A stretch of DNA of 64,000 bases from assembly GCA_963921935.1 (NCBI GenBank), contig OY998175.1:154192809-154256808 (forward strand). Reading direction: 5' to 3'. The position numbers and the translations under genes are program-made. The notes below the pieces were generated by a model. It had not been told where the DNA came from. It worked only from the letters and a program-made list of their open reading frames with translations, and made no database searches. The first letter of the stretch is position 1. Each line of letters starts with the position of its first letter. The DNA is from Galeruca laticollis (lineage: Eukaryota > Arthropoda > Insecta > Coleoptera > Chrysomelidae). Shown one piece after another: positions 44,800-56,690 of this stretch.

Positions 44800-47475
44800 G
44801 GGGATTTGAAAGTAATATTACTTTTAGGAAAAGTCAAAGACAGATTATTACAGCATCTTGTATTGATATTATGCTTCTGGTAGTTTTGAAATGACATAAG
44901 TTGTTATATATGAAAACCAAACATCTAAAATATACAAGCAGGGCAACGTTAATATTTCCAATTTTTTAAAGTGTTCTCTACAACCAGTTAGACGAGAGAC
45001 ACCAGCAATACAACAAATTACTCTTTTTGTGACACAAAGACGTCTTTAGAATAGGTAGACATTCCCCAGAAAGATATGCCATACCTCGGAGGGGATTCCA
45101 CTTGTGTGTGATACAGCATAATCATTTGATTTTGTGTAAGAACGGATCTTAGATTTCTAAATAAGTAATTAGTGGAATTTAATTTTGAAATAATTGCCTC
45201 ACATTGCTTACTCTAATTAAGACATTCGTCGATCAGCAAGCCCTTAAATTTGACATAAGAGACCCACTTTATCGATCATTATTAATTTTGAGATCTACAA
45301 ACTGCAGTTGTTTTTGTCTATGATGAAATTGTATTGCTTTTGTTTTTTCTGCATTAAGATAGAGAGAATTTATGCAAAACATATTATAAAGACCCGCCAA
45401 GAGACTATTACAATTATCTTCAACTACTGATTGACACTTATCAGAAACCAACAACGAGGTGTCATCAGCATATAATGTAAAGTGAGTTGATAGGTTAACT
45501 GACACAATGTCATTTATATAAATTAAAAACAGAATTGGACCCATAATTGATCCTTGGGGCACTCCTACTATTGATGATAGATAATATGAGGTACAGGTTT
45601 CAATACTGTTTTTTGTTATTTTTGGTGAGCTCACGTATTGTTGACGTGTATTTAAGTAAGATGTGATCCAATTTTATGAGTGATTTTGGATTCCTATATT
45701 CTATAATTTCATAGTTAAGATGTTATGATCGACACAGTCAAATGCCCTGCTGAGATCACAAAAGATCCCAACAGGACACTCAATCGACTCCATCACATTT
45801 GTAAGTTCTTGATAAAAAGAATGTATTGCGGTGTTAATTGATTTTGCAGTTTGAAAACCGTGTTGGTTTTGCACAATCGTATTATTTAGCTATAGGTATG
45901 CATTAAGCCTTTTCAGATATCTATACTATAAAAATTTTGAAAATATAGGAAATATAGGACGGTAATTTCTAACCTGTTTAGAATCACCTTTCTTAAGTAT
46001 TGGAATTATTTTTCCAATTTTGATCAAATCCGGGAAAGTTCCATTCGAAAAGGAAAGATTGACAAGATGTCAGTGGGGATATTATAAATAGCAATATTTT
46101 TTTTTAATTAAGAATGCTGGTACTTCATCGAAACCACAAGATGTTTTATTTTTAAGTTTGGCATATAAGAGTTCATATGATTCTTCCTGAATACAAGGAC
46201 ACAAACGAAAGGTATCATTGGGTATTTTTGATTCATAAAAATTAAAATTGAGTTGTTCTCCAATCGCTCCGGTACGTGAAATTTTCGACACCTTTTTCTG
46301 TGGCACATTGTAAAAAAATGTGTTAAACATATTAGCTACGTGAGTAGGATTATCTATTATTACATTATCGTTATTATACAATGAAATAATTTTTTACGCT
46401 CATTATTTGTAGTAAAATCATTTATTAGTTTCCATGCACTTTTTGTTGGATTATCCGAACTTGAAATTATAATTTGATAATTTATTTTCCTGGTTGTTTG
46501 TAAATATTTTACATGTTCTCTTTTTTTGTAAATTATAGTATGGCCGTAGTTGCGAAAATTGTCTAGACAATGCATGCAGATTTTTTAAATTATTGCTAGA
46601 ACACTGTACATCTTTGTCTATCCACCTTTTATTATTCTTAATTAGTTTCCTTTTCAACAGTGTAAAATGAATAATAAAATAATGCATAAAAATACTCATG
46701 AAATTATCAAAAGCTAGATTGGTATCCAAAATTCCATATACAGTATTCCAGTTCTCAAGAATAAGAGTATCAACAAAATGACTCGTCGCACTCTCAGCAA
46801 AAACTCTCCTATAGCAAAAACTAAGGCAACTAAAGCAACCGATTCATAAACAAGTTCCACAAATACTGTACGGTGATCCGATACAGTGTTGTCAAAGACA
46901 CAGGCCAAAGGAATAGGTATTCAGAAAGTTGATAAATACATTATCAATAGTTGTACTGCTGGTATCCGACACCCTAGTCGGCCACTTGACAATATTATTG
47001 TGTATATTAAAAGGTGATAACACATTTAAAAGTTTACTGTGATTACTATTTTTTGTTCTAGTATCAATATGTATAAAAGTCACCGCAAATAATAAAAGAA
47101 ACATTAGGTTTAAAATAATGATTTGAAATATTCTCAAGTTTTTAAAAAAAAATGTCAACATTACCTGATGGTGACCGGCAACAATTTATTACAAAAAGCC
47201 AGTTTTATTTTTGCGGTACAAAACTCATTTAAATTAAAATTATTTTTAAAAGTTATACCCTTTCCTACCCAAATGCCAACACCATCACCCTTAATAGTGG
47301 CATCACGACAATAACTACTAGTTAAATTAAAACCCTCAATATGAATTTGCTCCACAGAGTCATTAGTTTCCCACAACTCCGTCAAACAAACTACGTCGAT
47401 GCTCTTGTATTTATTAATGTCTAATATTAAGTCACATATTTTGTTTTCGTTCAGGCTTTGCATATTTAGCAGCAT
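44800..47475 (-). pseudogene. LINE ORF2: endonuclease and reverse transcriptase
   Basis: The endonuclease begins LLNMQSLNENKICDL, DVVCLTELW (catalytic E) and GDGVGIWVG, with a later SDHRTVFVEL piece at about 46880 (SDH motif). RT pieces: SAWKLINDFT and DEVPAFLIKK (46575-46082), then VPQGSIMGPILFLIYINDI (45585-45520) and FTLYADDTSLLV (about 45470). The C-terminal helical region follows to about 44800 with many stops. At least six frame changes. The missing RNase H separates it from the I-clade LINE at 35-40 kb. Confidence 0.65.
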
Positions 47476-47601
47476 TAACCTCGGGTTAAAATCTATTTTG
47501 GAGGCTGTACCGACTTCCGAAGGTATAAAAAATTATTGACACAGGCATTTTTGGCCATATATTTGGTTCCATAGCCTTCCTGAAGTTTTCTTGATAAATT
47601 C

Positions 47602-48297
47602 TTACTTTAAATGAAGAATACAGATTTGGATAAAACGTGATGACATGCTTTCACATATTATTTCAAGAAAATGTGGTTTTAATAAATCTTCCATTGCAGT
47701 GACATTGGTGTCCGGATCAATTCGATAAACGTGTAAGTCCATAAATGTAGGCACTCCCTTGATGGTACCAGCGACTCCTTCTGTGTTTGTGCCCACAATT
47801 AATTGTCTTCTTTTACTATTCTTGCACGATACGGTTTGCCAGGAGTAATTGTTTGGTGGATTGTCTTGGTTTAAATTCACTATAGAAGACTTAGCATTTT
47901 GCTGAGCTTGCATCAGTTCATTATGATCAACCTTAGATGAGGACTGATAAGACAAATAACTTGCTGTTGATTTGCTTCTTTCAGTCGCTGAGTGAGTTTG
48001 AGATTTAGTTTTGTTATCGTTACCTTCACAATTCTGAACAGCAGTATCTGTTTCACAAGGTTTGGCAACATCTCCATTAATAAATTGTGAATGACACTCA
48101 TCTTGATTTTTAAGAGATTTCGTACATTTGGCAACATCTATACTGTTTTCATTGCCCTCTTTTTGTTGTAAAAAGGAAATTATTAACTTTTGCTGTTTAT
48201 TTCCACTTACCAGCTCTATATTTAACCGTTTTAGATATTCAACTTCTAACTTTGCACATTTTAAATCACATTGAAGTTGAGTTATTTCTAACCTCAA
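47602..48297 (-). pseudogene. LINE ORF1, C-terminal part
   Basis: An open 231-residue frame: coiled coil (MRLEITQLQCDLKCAKLEVE, YLKRLNIELV), a polar Ser/Asn-rich linker, then GVPTFMDLHVYRIDPDTNVT and LLKPHFLEIICESM, a small domain common at the end of such ORF1 proteins. The N-terminal part lies beyond the BEL insertion: the minus strand at 61130-61018 reads MVSDEAVTKVLDRLKKSDLL, EIILSKKVLDTIKI. The protein would bind LINE RNA. Split by 12.6 kb of BEL element and by a stop near 48300. Confidence 0.6.
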
Positions 48298-48375
48298 ATC
48301 ATTTTAATTTTGGATTACTTCACGAACTCCACCTTTCTCTTCACTTTCCAATCATTTTCTGGCATTATCACTAAT

Positions 48376-48750
48376 TGTTTCGTATGAAACACCACAGTTT
48401 CTGGGAAACGTATAAAAATGGACTGTAGATTGAAAGACAGATGTATAGAAAACATAGCAGTACTTACCACTTTCCTGGTCTTCACTTATAAAGGGCGCCT
48501 TTCTACTGTTTGCGTCTAGATCAGTGATGCACAGCGCGAAAACCCCGTAAATGTGTTATCATTAAAACTATTAGGTCGTAGACTGTAACTAAATTTTTGT
48601 ATCGACGTATACTCTATCGATGTCGGTATTAATCTGTTCTACTCCTTCGTCGCCGTGGCAGTACTTCTAAATTGACTATCCTTGCAAATATGTCATATAC
48701 ATTTTTAATTTGGGAAACACAAATTAAAAATTATTATAGAGTATTGAACA
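48376..48750 (-). repeat. BEL 3' LTR
   Basis: 375 bp. On the minus strand it starts TGTTCAATAC and ends GAAACA. The minus strand holds a TATA-like CTTTATAAGTG near 48484-48494. The neighbouring purine-rich GGTGGGTGGAA (complement of 48751-48761) is the likely polypurine tract. Confidence 0.9.
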
Positions 48751-48871
48751 TTCCACCCACCAAAAACAAGCTTATTTTTTCCGCTATAATTAAATTAAGC
48801 ATATAATAAAAAAAACTATTAAGAATTCTACTAAATTAAAAAAACAAAAAAAAGGTAAATTATTAATCAAG

Positions 48872-49960
48872 TTATTGCCCTGGTAATGGGCAAACCTTTA
48901 CAACCAGACGTTGTAATGTACCGTTTTGCGTCTTTAACGTTACTACTCTAATTATCCCATCTTTTCCGGGATGTAACCTCGCTACACGTCCAAGACACCA
49001 ATTTAGAGGAGACCTTTGTTCATCTTTTATTAGAACCAATGTATTTAATGTTATATTTGGGACTGATTTAGTCCACTTACTACGCTGCTGTAACGTATGC
49101 AAATATTCTTGGCTCCAGCGTTTCCAAAAATCGATATGCATTTTTTGTAACATTTGCCATCGTGATAAACGGTTAATTGGAACATGAGATAAATCTGGTT
49201 CCTGAAAAGATGAAAGGGGCTCCATGGTAAGAAAATGTCCTGGAGTTAAGGGTGCAAGATCGTTGGGATCTTCGCTAATAGCCGTTAAGGGCCGTGAATT
49301 TAAGAGTGCCTCAATTTGAGTTAAAAGTGTAGAAAGCCCTTCGAAAGTCATAAGTTGGTCCCCTATGACTCGATACAAGTGCGTTTTAACTGATTTTACA
49401 CCTGCTTCACTAAGTCCATTGAAATGGGGTGCTCCAGGTGGGTTAAAATGCCATTTGATTGAAAGCTTCTCTGAAGCTTGTTGAGCGAAAAAAGTTAATT
49501 GATTGTAAGCCCTTTTCAAATTAGTGCCTTGGTCAGAATAAATGTCGGACACTCGGCCTCTACGGGCTATGAAACGTCGAAAACTTGCAAGAAACGTATC
49601 AGTGGGCAAGTCCGACGAAAGCTCTAGATGAATAGACTTGGTTGCACCACAAACAAATAAACATATATAGGCTTTAGATACCTTTGGCCCTCGATATCTT
49701 CCCATCGTAATTGAAAACGGTACAGCATAATCAAGTGAAACTTGAGAAAATGCTTTCATTTGGGAAACCCGAAACGAGGAAAGATCGGCCATAAACGGTA
49801 GGTAAGATCGAGGTTTAAACCGAAAACATTTTATACATTTGGATATACATTTAAAAATTGCATTACGAGAAGAAATCATCCAAAAATATTGTAACATTAA
49901 ATTTTGTAACGTTTTTAAACCAGGATGTAGATTTTCCCGATGAATCTGTTCTATTAGGAG
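48872..49960 (-). pseudogene. BEL integrase
   Basis: The HHCC zinc motif (IEQIHRENLHPG, CISKCIKC) spans the frame break at 49900-49960. The catalytic core has VSLDYAVPF (Asp), IYSDQGTN (Asp) and NGLSEAGVKSVK (Glu). The C-terminal chromatin or DNA-binding part (LAPLTPGHFLTMEPLSSF, NWCLGRVARLHPGKDGIIRV) ends LVVKVCPLPGQ-stop, as in intact BEL elements. This 341-residue frame is itself uninterrupted. Confidence 0.85.
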
Positions 49961-49961
49961 A

Positions 49962-50975
49962 TCAGTAAACCTGTTTTTTAGGCAACAAAATAGAAAGCTT
50001 AGCGACGAAAGAAAGAGATGATTGTCTCAACCTACCACCCACCTTGAGAATACCTAGCTTATCTATGAAAGGTGCTAATTTTCTGAAATGTTTAGGTAGG
50101 GTAGTATCTTGTTCGCAATTGCGAATAATATTGTTGAAACATTCCTTTTGAACGTCTTTAATTATGATTTGAAATGCAGTATCCATTTCAGAGAAATCTA
50201 TACTTATCTTCTTATGAATGCGTTCGGTTTTTCGCATAATTGAAATTAAACGAAAAACGTAAGCGTAAGAGAGTAAATCACCAATAACGGATGAAGTTTC
50301 AACAGAAATACATAAAGTTGTTTTCCTTTCTTCCTGAGTTATTTCAGGAAATTTGTCTACAAGAATCGTAGGTTGTTTGGGCCAATATTCTGGATCCAGC
50401 AAAAGAAAATCGGGACCCTGCCACCACAATTTGTGTTCGAGTAATTGCAATGGACTTAAACCACGAGAAACACAATCGGCGGGATTCATTTCAGAAGGAA
50501 CATATCTCCAAGAGGACATAGATACTGTCTCTTGAATAAAGGCTACTCTGTTAGCTACAAACGTTTTCCATTGATGAAATGAAGAAGAAAGCCACGCAAG
50601 AGTAACTTGCGAATCTGACCAAGCGTACACAGAGTTAAAAGTTAAGCGCTTAGCATATGAATTCTTAATAAAATTTAATAACTCTGTAAGCAGATATGCT
50701 GCACAAAGTTCTAAGCGGGGTAATGAAACTACTCGAAGAGGTGCAACTCGAGATTTTGCAGAAATTAAGCGAGTTTGAATCTGATTATCAGAGGTTATAT
50801 ATCTGAAATAAATTACACAACCATACCCCTTCGTGCTAGCGTCGCAGAAACAGTGTATTTCTAGTCGAATAACTGTCTTGAAAATAAGCATTCTTGGTAA
50901 CTGAACTTGAGATATGTTGGGTAATTCATATTTGAATCGATCCCAAAGTGCAACAATGTCATCAGAGGGTTCATC
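49962..50975 (-). pseudogene. BEL RNase H region
   Basis: From the DEPSD junction: ALWDRFKYELPNISQVQLPR, HCFCDASTKGYGCVIYFRY (RNase H first Asp), SLPRLELCAAYLL (Glu), YAWSDSQVTLAWL (Asp) and YVPSEMNPADCVSRG. This is followed by the connection domain to LGILKVGGRL. A frame break near 49970 separates it from the integrase. In the family RNase H removes the RNA template. Confidence 0.8.
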
Positions 50976-51268
50976 CTTAGAGTAATAATATACATAGAGA
51001 GGGCTATTCATTCATAAACACGTATATTTTTGCGGCCAACAATTCTAAACGCCAGTAGTAAAATCATGAATGAATTACAAAAAGTGGGGATTGTATTGTG
51101 GATACATCGCCTTGGCGTCATCGTCAAAGCATAGGCGTACCAAATCTATTTAAAAACAACAAATATAAAATTATATTATTGGAATTAAGGTGTTTATAAA
51201 TATTTCATTTGATGAAATGAAAGTTTGTTGATTTTAATTAGTTTAATGTAATTAATCTACATATCTAA

Positions 51269-51270
<2 letters not shown>

Positions 51271-51316
<46 letters not shown>
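51271..51316. repeat. (TA)n microsatellite with associated repeat start
   Basis: TA run followed by ATAAGCAACGAATAGATTAG TGGGTATTGG, the same junction as at 33533. Confidence 0.9.
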
Positions 51317-51319
<3 letters not shown>

Positions 51320-51519
51320 AGCAACGAATAGATTAGTGGGTATTGGCATGTATATGTATTTTTTCACGGAGAAGGTTTTTACACTATTCTCAATGTTGTA
51401 ATTTCTCACCAGGTAGCGCTACAGCATATAAAATTCTACACCGTTCAACCGATCACCCTCAAAATGGGCATATAAATGTATTTTTCTATGCAGAATTTGT
51501 ATTTCCTATCCTTTTTCTT

Positions 51520-52490
51520 GTAACTTCCCACCAGGGGGCGTTGCAGCATATCAACTTCTATATCGTTTACTTTTTCCAGGAGCACAAATGTTTGTGTCAC
51601 GAGCCGTAAGGAGAGTGCTGCAGATCAAGGGAGTGCAAAAAGTGCCTTGCATACGAATTGTACACAATATTTTTTCTATGACCAAATTTCTTAATGAAAG
51701 CAAAAAGTAGCTTATATAGGTATTTTAATTAAATGTTGAACTGCAAGGATTTAAAAAGTGAAAAAACAGTTAAACCTAGGTATAGTTAATTGTGAAATTT
51801 TAACAATTTTGAATTGTTATGCCTGGTGTATATTTTTAATTTAATAATAAGTTTTAATTACTTCTAATATCAATATCTGTCACCGAAATTCATTATAAAT
51901 ATAATATTAGATTGTCAAAAGGGGTTTTGACATTGAGATTTTGTTCCCACCAGGTCAGCATATCAACTTCTATATCGTTTACTTTTTCCACGAGCGCAGA
52001 AGTTTGTGGCACGACCCGTAAGGCGAGAGCTGAAAATCAATGGAGCGAGAGAAGAGCTTTGCGTAAGAGTTGTGCACAATACTTTTTCTGCGATCACGTT
52101 TATTAATCAAAGAAAAAAGTAAAGTATATAGGTGTTTTATTAAAATTTTGAACAGAAATAATTTAAAAAATGAATATTAAAAAATTAGTTAAACGTAGGT
52201 ACAGTTAATAATGAAATTTGAATAATTTACAAAGATAAGTTTAGATTGTCAAAATAAAATTTGACATTTTCATTCCAAATGGTAGCGCTGCAGCTTATCA
52301 ACTTCTATATCGTTAACTTTTTCCACTAGTGCTAAAGTGCTCAAGCGAGCGGCAAATGTAATTTGCGTATGAGTTGTACACGATATTTATTCTACGACCA
52401 CGTTTATCAATGAAAGGAAAAAGTAACTTTTATTTAAACTTTGAACAGAAAGAATTTAAAAAATGAATATTATATTTAAAAAGTCCTGAA
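51520..52490. repeat. three diverged tandem units of ~340 bp
   Basis: The motif CATATCAACTTCTATATCGT then TTACTTTTTCCA and later GTACACAATA...TTTTTCT recurs starting about 51550, 51958 and 52296. A partial earlier unit lies at 51400-51440 (CACCAGGTAGCGCTACAGCA). Not coding. A shorter relative lies near 33800-33920. Confidence 0.65.
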
Positions 52491-52824
52491 GGACCAGGTT
52501 ACGTGAACGTAAAACACATAAATCAGAATAGGTTGTTAATTCTAGTCACTGGAACAAACTGTAAATAAATTTTATTGCCTATTACAATAACCTTTAAGCA
52601 TTTAGGAGAAAATATATACTACAACAAACCTAACTAAAAAACTAACCTATATGCAAGTATACGAGAATCTGAAGTAAGCAATGATACACCACTCATAAAT
52701 GAATGATTCTCAGTTACTGTTACTAGATCATCAACAACTTCTTCTACTGGTAAACTAAAAATAAAACACAATTAACAGCTTTTTTGTTTTAATAATAAAC
52801 TTTTAAAAAGCATCACTTTTTTAA

Positions 52825-52935
52825 ATGAAACTAATTGTCAATTTCTTAGAATTTTTAACATATTTTCAATATATTATGGAATTATCTAGAAACAGTTAGT
52901 TTCATTTAAAGTAATATGAGTTGATTCCACAGAGT
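52825..52935. repeat. Penelope-like terminal-repeat fragment
   Basis: AACTAATTGTCAATTTCTTA and ATTATCTAGAAACAGTTAGT match the terminal sequence at 63380-63470 and 61620-61700. The ribozyme box is not included. It lies antisense in the intron between THAP segments 2 and 3. Confidence 0.6.
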
Positions 52936-53225
52936 AAAGATCAGAACAGCAAATTTTATTAAAAAGCAGTTAAAAAAAATATACTCCCTAATAAAGTACT
53001 TAAATATTTACCATTCGACATCACTTAGAGTAGCACTAGAAGCTTGCTCAGACACATTTTGTGCTGGTAAATCTTTTTGATGACAATGAGTTATTTGTTG
53101 AAGACCTAAAATAGACATATTCTTTTAACAAATTAATGTAAGTCAACTAACTCAGTCATCATTGCTAACTGAATAAAATGGATCATATGTGGCCAAAATT
53201 AAAATAATAAGTTAATTTTTAAATA

Positions 53226-53331
53226 CAGTTCAGTTCCAAAATAGTAGGCACTAAATTCTCAGAAATATTGCATTAAACCAAGAACAATTGTAGTTTAGTT
53301 TAGTTTGGTGCCTACTATAGTGGAACTGAAC
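53226..53331. mobile_element. 106-bp MITE with TA duplication
   Basis: CAGTTCAGTTCCAAAATAGT AGGCAC at the left end is mirrored by GTGCCTACTATAGTGGAACT GAAC at the right; TA on both sides (53224-53225, 53332-53333). CAGTTCAGTTCC-type ends are common in mariner-like elements. Confidence 0.75.
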
Positions 53332-53773
53332 TATAGTTATCTAGACAGCCCAGAGTGTCACCAGTCGCCCAATAAAGTAATGACTTGTAATTAACAATCT
53401 GTTTAAAAATTGTCTTTCATGGCCGCTTTATCAGCTGTAATAAAAAGAACTTATTATATTGAAAGGAAATTTTGTTTATCAGGATAGTGACTTTTTTATT
53501 TTGGGCATTACTTTAAGGGCCCATTGTACCAAGAAAATGTGTAGGTACTTACATTACATCTGGTGGATTAAATTTAAAAACTGACATGAGAAGAGCATCT
53601 TTGTTCAGAAACTTACGGCCACTACTCTTATATATAAAATCAGATTTATTAAAATGCTTCGAACAAATTTCAGGTCGTTTTGGAAGATCATGAGTCTCGC
53701 TTAGATCCAGTAAAGCAAACCAAATTCTTCTTGTTTCCAAATTATTGGGAAAACTAGAATAAAACAACGCCAA

Positions 53774-54231
53774 ATAGAAATTTGCTTTTTATAATTAAAG
53801 AACTTTTAAGCATTTTTAATATTATTGAAATGAATACTAAAAGTTGCCGCCACTGGATAGCCGTTCAAATATTTACATATCTGTGGAATGAGAGGTCGGG
53901 GTAATTTCGGCCGGTTTTCCGACAGACTTGGCACTGACGAACCATGATAATAAAAAACACTAAATTAATTAACTTAAAACCAAATTTTGTCACTAAAAGT
54001 CTTGAAAAACACACATAACATCGAAAGAACTCAATTTTTACTTGTTACTCCTAATGGCGCTCGTAATAAACCAATAATCTTTGATCTTTGTAATAAACAA
54101 ACCAAGTTTGACAGTATTTACTATAATACTACAATCCAATAGAAATGTTAGTCGAGAACGCTCTGACCATATGTGCATCTCTCTTTATATCGTAACTGAA
54201 CAAAGACAAAACTACTAAATAATTCATACTA
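53774..54231. other. no gene recognised
   Basis: Upstream flank of the THAP segment and left flank of the DD82E element; nothing coding is supported. Confidence 0.3.
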
Positions 54232-56690
54232 TACTCGATAGTCGAAATTCTGTAAAGTGACTCATTGCTCTTACTGTCCATAAAATCAGTTGCAGAAGCG
54301 AACTTCATGAGCGCATCATTTTTGAAGGGTTCTTAATAGTCCTAAATAAAAAATAAATAGAAAATGTTCTTGTACGCTCTGGCGTTTAAATTTGAGAGAA
54401 CAGAAATACGAAATTATTATGGTAGGTATCATTATGTATATACAGGGTGTTACCAAGAATAATACACATTTTTAAGGATGAGCTATAATAAGATGTATAT
54501 AAAAAAGTCGATAGTCGAAATTCTGTAAAGTGACGTGATCGGTTATCTACCGATTTAAAGTGAACTCCATGAGCGTATCATAGTTTAAGGGTGCGAATAC
54601 TGAAATATCTGGAATTTCAATTTTTAACATTTGAAATAATAACTTATCACAAGTTGTTCATAAGTAAGTTAAAACAAAATAAAAAAATGTTTAAAAGTCA
54701 ATTCCAACTTACTACTACTAAAACTAAAAAAAAGTTGTTTGTCAAGACCAAAATAAATTACCAATAAGTAAAGGTATGTTGCGAGGTCACTTGTAAAATG
54801 TCTGACTAACTGGAAGCGGTATCACTCCCTGACGACTCCTCAGAATCATCGCTTTCTCCTCCTATATCGATAATGAGTGGTTCCGTCAATACTTCTACAC
54901 GTATGTCTAAATCCCAAAACTTTATTTCTTCTTTTAATACGTGTTGAATACATTTACGCCAACTTTCAGCAGTAACGGTATGCAGCGCCGCGTCAAACAG
55001 TTTCTCAACGTCAGCCATTTTGAATGTACTGTTTTTTCTCGCAACATAATTTTTCACTTGGGCCCAAACCAGCTCGATGGGGTTTAACTCACAGTGGTAG
55101 GGAGGAAGTCTAACAACTGAGACGTTGAAATCTTTCGCCATTTCATCGACAACGTACTTAATATAACTGCTTTTATGTTTCCGTACGAGAGATAATAATT
55201 CAACTTTTAGCATTGCCTCGTTGTGCGGAATGCTTTTACTCTCTAACCGATCAATTATAACCCTCTTGCGGCTAGCTGAAGTAGGTATTTGCTCCAGTCG
55301 ACGAGAGTGGTATGAAGCATTATCCATAACTATCACTAAACCAGGAGTTACCTTTGTTAAAATTGATCTAAACCATGTTTCAAACCGGTTACCATCCATC
55401 TCTTCATGGTAATCGACAGTTTTTTTGGACTGAAAACTTAGTAATCCACCTTCTACAAATCCTTCCTCGCTGCCAATGTGAGTGATAATCAGTCGACGTC
55501 CTTTCCCAGAGGGAGCTTTTAAACCGGAAGAGAAACCCTCCATAAAGGCTTGTCGATTGCTTCGTATATTCATGTCTTGCCACACTTTTGACACAGTGTG
55601 GCCTTCATTTAACCATGTTTCGTCAAGATAATATATGTGCCGTCCTTCGTTACGAAACTGTCGTATCTGTTTTAAATAATTTCTCCTCCATTCCACAATG
55701 TCATTTCGTTCAATTAAGGCACTGTTTCTACTTCTTGTTTGGTAACGAAAATTCATTAATTTTAAAGTTCGTCTCAAAACTTTATCACTGATGTTTGGTA
55801 AAGTATCATCAGCTTCTATTACCTTGCTCAATTTAGCTACCGAGGGGATTTCATTCCTAAAATAAAAAGAATGTATTTCCCTACGTATAGCATTCCGTGT
55901 TTGGTCGTCCAAAACAATTTTCTTTCTTCCCCTACTTTCCGGTTTCCAGTTTTCACCTCGTTCTCTTGTCAAAGATCCGTCCCGCGATTTCTTTAGAATA
56001 TTGTATATAGTACTCTCAGAAACTTTAGTTAAATAACTGCACTTAATCACAGCGTCACTAACACCCAACTGTTTGTCCATGGCACGCAGTCCTTCGTACA
56101 CATTTAATATGAGGACTTTTTCTTCCCGAATTAAATTGTTACGACGCCGTTTTTTATCGCCAACACCGCTACACTCCGCCATTATTGTCACTAAATATAC
56201 CGATATAAATATTACAATAAATACCAATAATAACCGATTTATCACACAAAACCACAACACAAATACTGATGTTACGCTCATGAAGAGAATAAACACCTCA
56301 CATAACTGTTTACTATCACTGTCTCATTCGCGTAGCTCGATCTATCTATCTCGTTCTCAAAGCCGGAACATTGAAGCGACTCTCCAACATTGTCAAATCG
56401 GCGAGTTTTTCACAACAAACTTTGCGTTCAAGAAATATACATAAACACTTTATTTCACATTTCAAGTCAACTAATTATTATTAGTCTGCTTGAAATTTGA
56501 AATAAATATATTAAATTGGTATTGACTTAATTACATTGCATCTTTTGTACCTGAAATATTGACACAATGGATTTGAAGTGTATTTATAAAATACAGCATT
56601 TCTCTCTAGAATACATATGGCAACTGCGCTTTAACCAAAGTGTTGATTAGATAGCTCTGACTCACTTTACACAATTTCGACTATCGAGTA
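54232..56690 (-). mobile_element. DD82E (Sailor-type) IS630-Tc1-mariner transposon
   Basis: TIRs TACTCGATAGTCGAAATTCT GTAAAGTGA (54232-54260) and its inverse at 56662-56690, flanked by TA at 54230-54231 and 56691-56692. Length 2459 bp. A second copy of the left TIR core plus following sequence occurs at about 54508-54595, and between them lies a TATACAGGGTGTTACC fragment of another element (54439). The encoded transposase is open, so this copy could be recent. Confidence 0.85.
54806..56182 (-). CDS. DD82E transposase, intact reading frame
   Basis: Start chosen at MAECSGVGDKKRRRNN (56182) because the 38 upstream codons in the frame are hydrophobic and unlike the family; this gives 458 residues. 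An N-terminal HTH (EEKVLILNVYEGLR to VSESTIYNILKKS) is followed by a linker (GRKKIVLDDQTRNAIRREIH) and a DDE domain: IYYLDETWLN (D187), LVIVMDNASYHSRR (D287) and HCELNPIELVW (E370). There are 82 residues between the second Asp and the Glu, the spacing reported for the Sailor family. The C-terminus is acidic and Ser-rich (ESDDSEESSGSDTASS). It would cut the TIRs and insert at TA. All catalytic residues are present and no stop or shift is seen. Whether it is expressed is unknown. Confidence 0.85.
   Translation of the reverse strand: MAECSGVGDKKRRRNNLIREEKVLILNVYEGLRAMDKQLGVSDAVIKCSYLTKVSESTIYNILKKSRDGSLTRERGENWKPESRGRKKIVLDDQTRNAIRREIHSFYFRNEIPSVAKLSKVIEADDTLPNISDKVLRRTLKLMNFRYQTRSRNSALIERNDIVEWRRNYLKQIRQFRNEGRHIYYLDETWLNEGHTVSKVWQDMNIRSNRQAFMEGFSSGLKAPSGKGRRLIITHIGSEEGFVEGGLLSFQSKKTVDYHEEMDGNRFETWFRSILTKVTPGLVIVMDNASYHSRRLEQIPTSASRKRVIIDRLESKSIPHNEAMLKVELLSLVRKHKSSYIKYVVDEMAKDFNVSVVRLPPYHCELNPIELVWAQVKNYVARKNSTFKMADVEKLFDAALHTVTAESWRKCIQHVLKEEIKFWDLDIRVEVLTEPLIIDIGGESDDSEESSGSDTASS

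Larger units (their letters stand above)
43800..48375 (-). mobile_element. CR1/Jockey-group LINE, left portion
   Basis: A minus-strand LINE: 5' end at about 61457, ORF1 split by the BEL element (61018 / 48375), ORF2 between 47475 and about 44800, 3' tail near 44470-44286. Immediately after the tail comes a short second copy, the 5' region (44285-43972) joined to a second 3' tail (43970-43800). The clade is uncertain: RT and endonuclease are clear, RNase H is absent. Confidence 0.65.
52651..53756 (-). pseudogene. THAP-domain gene, three exon-like segments
   Basis: Segment 1 (53756-53549, acceptor TTCTAG, donor near GTAAGT) is the second half of a THAP zinc finger: FPNNLETRRIWFALLDLSET, KRPEICSKHFNKSDF (C-x2-H) and GRKFLNKDALL. 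Segment 2 (53106-53012) reads LQQITHCHQKDLPAQNVSEQ and ASSATLSDVEW. Segment 3 (52757-52651) reads LPVEEVVDDLVTVTENHSFM and SLLTSDSRILAY. Each is open with plausible splice sites, but the phase between 1 and 2 does not fit simply, so an exon may be missing or a frameshift present. The first half of the THAP finger is not found. THAP proteins bind DNA; this may be a host gene piece or transposon cargo. Confidence 0.45.

Noticed and set aside
49897..51011. Upstream start of the RNase H frame (MNSPLYVYYYSK) as the true protein start
   Set aside because: These residues come from the inserted block; BEL coding resemblance begins at DEPSD.
56073..56444. 123-residue plus-strand ORF
   Set aside because: Antisense to the DD82E transposase 5' end and its terminal region.
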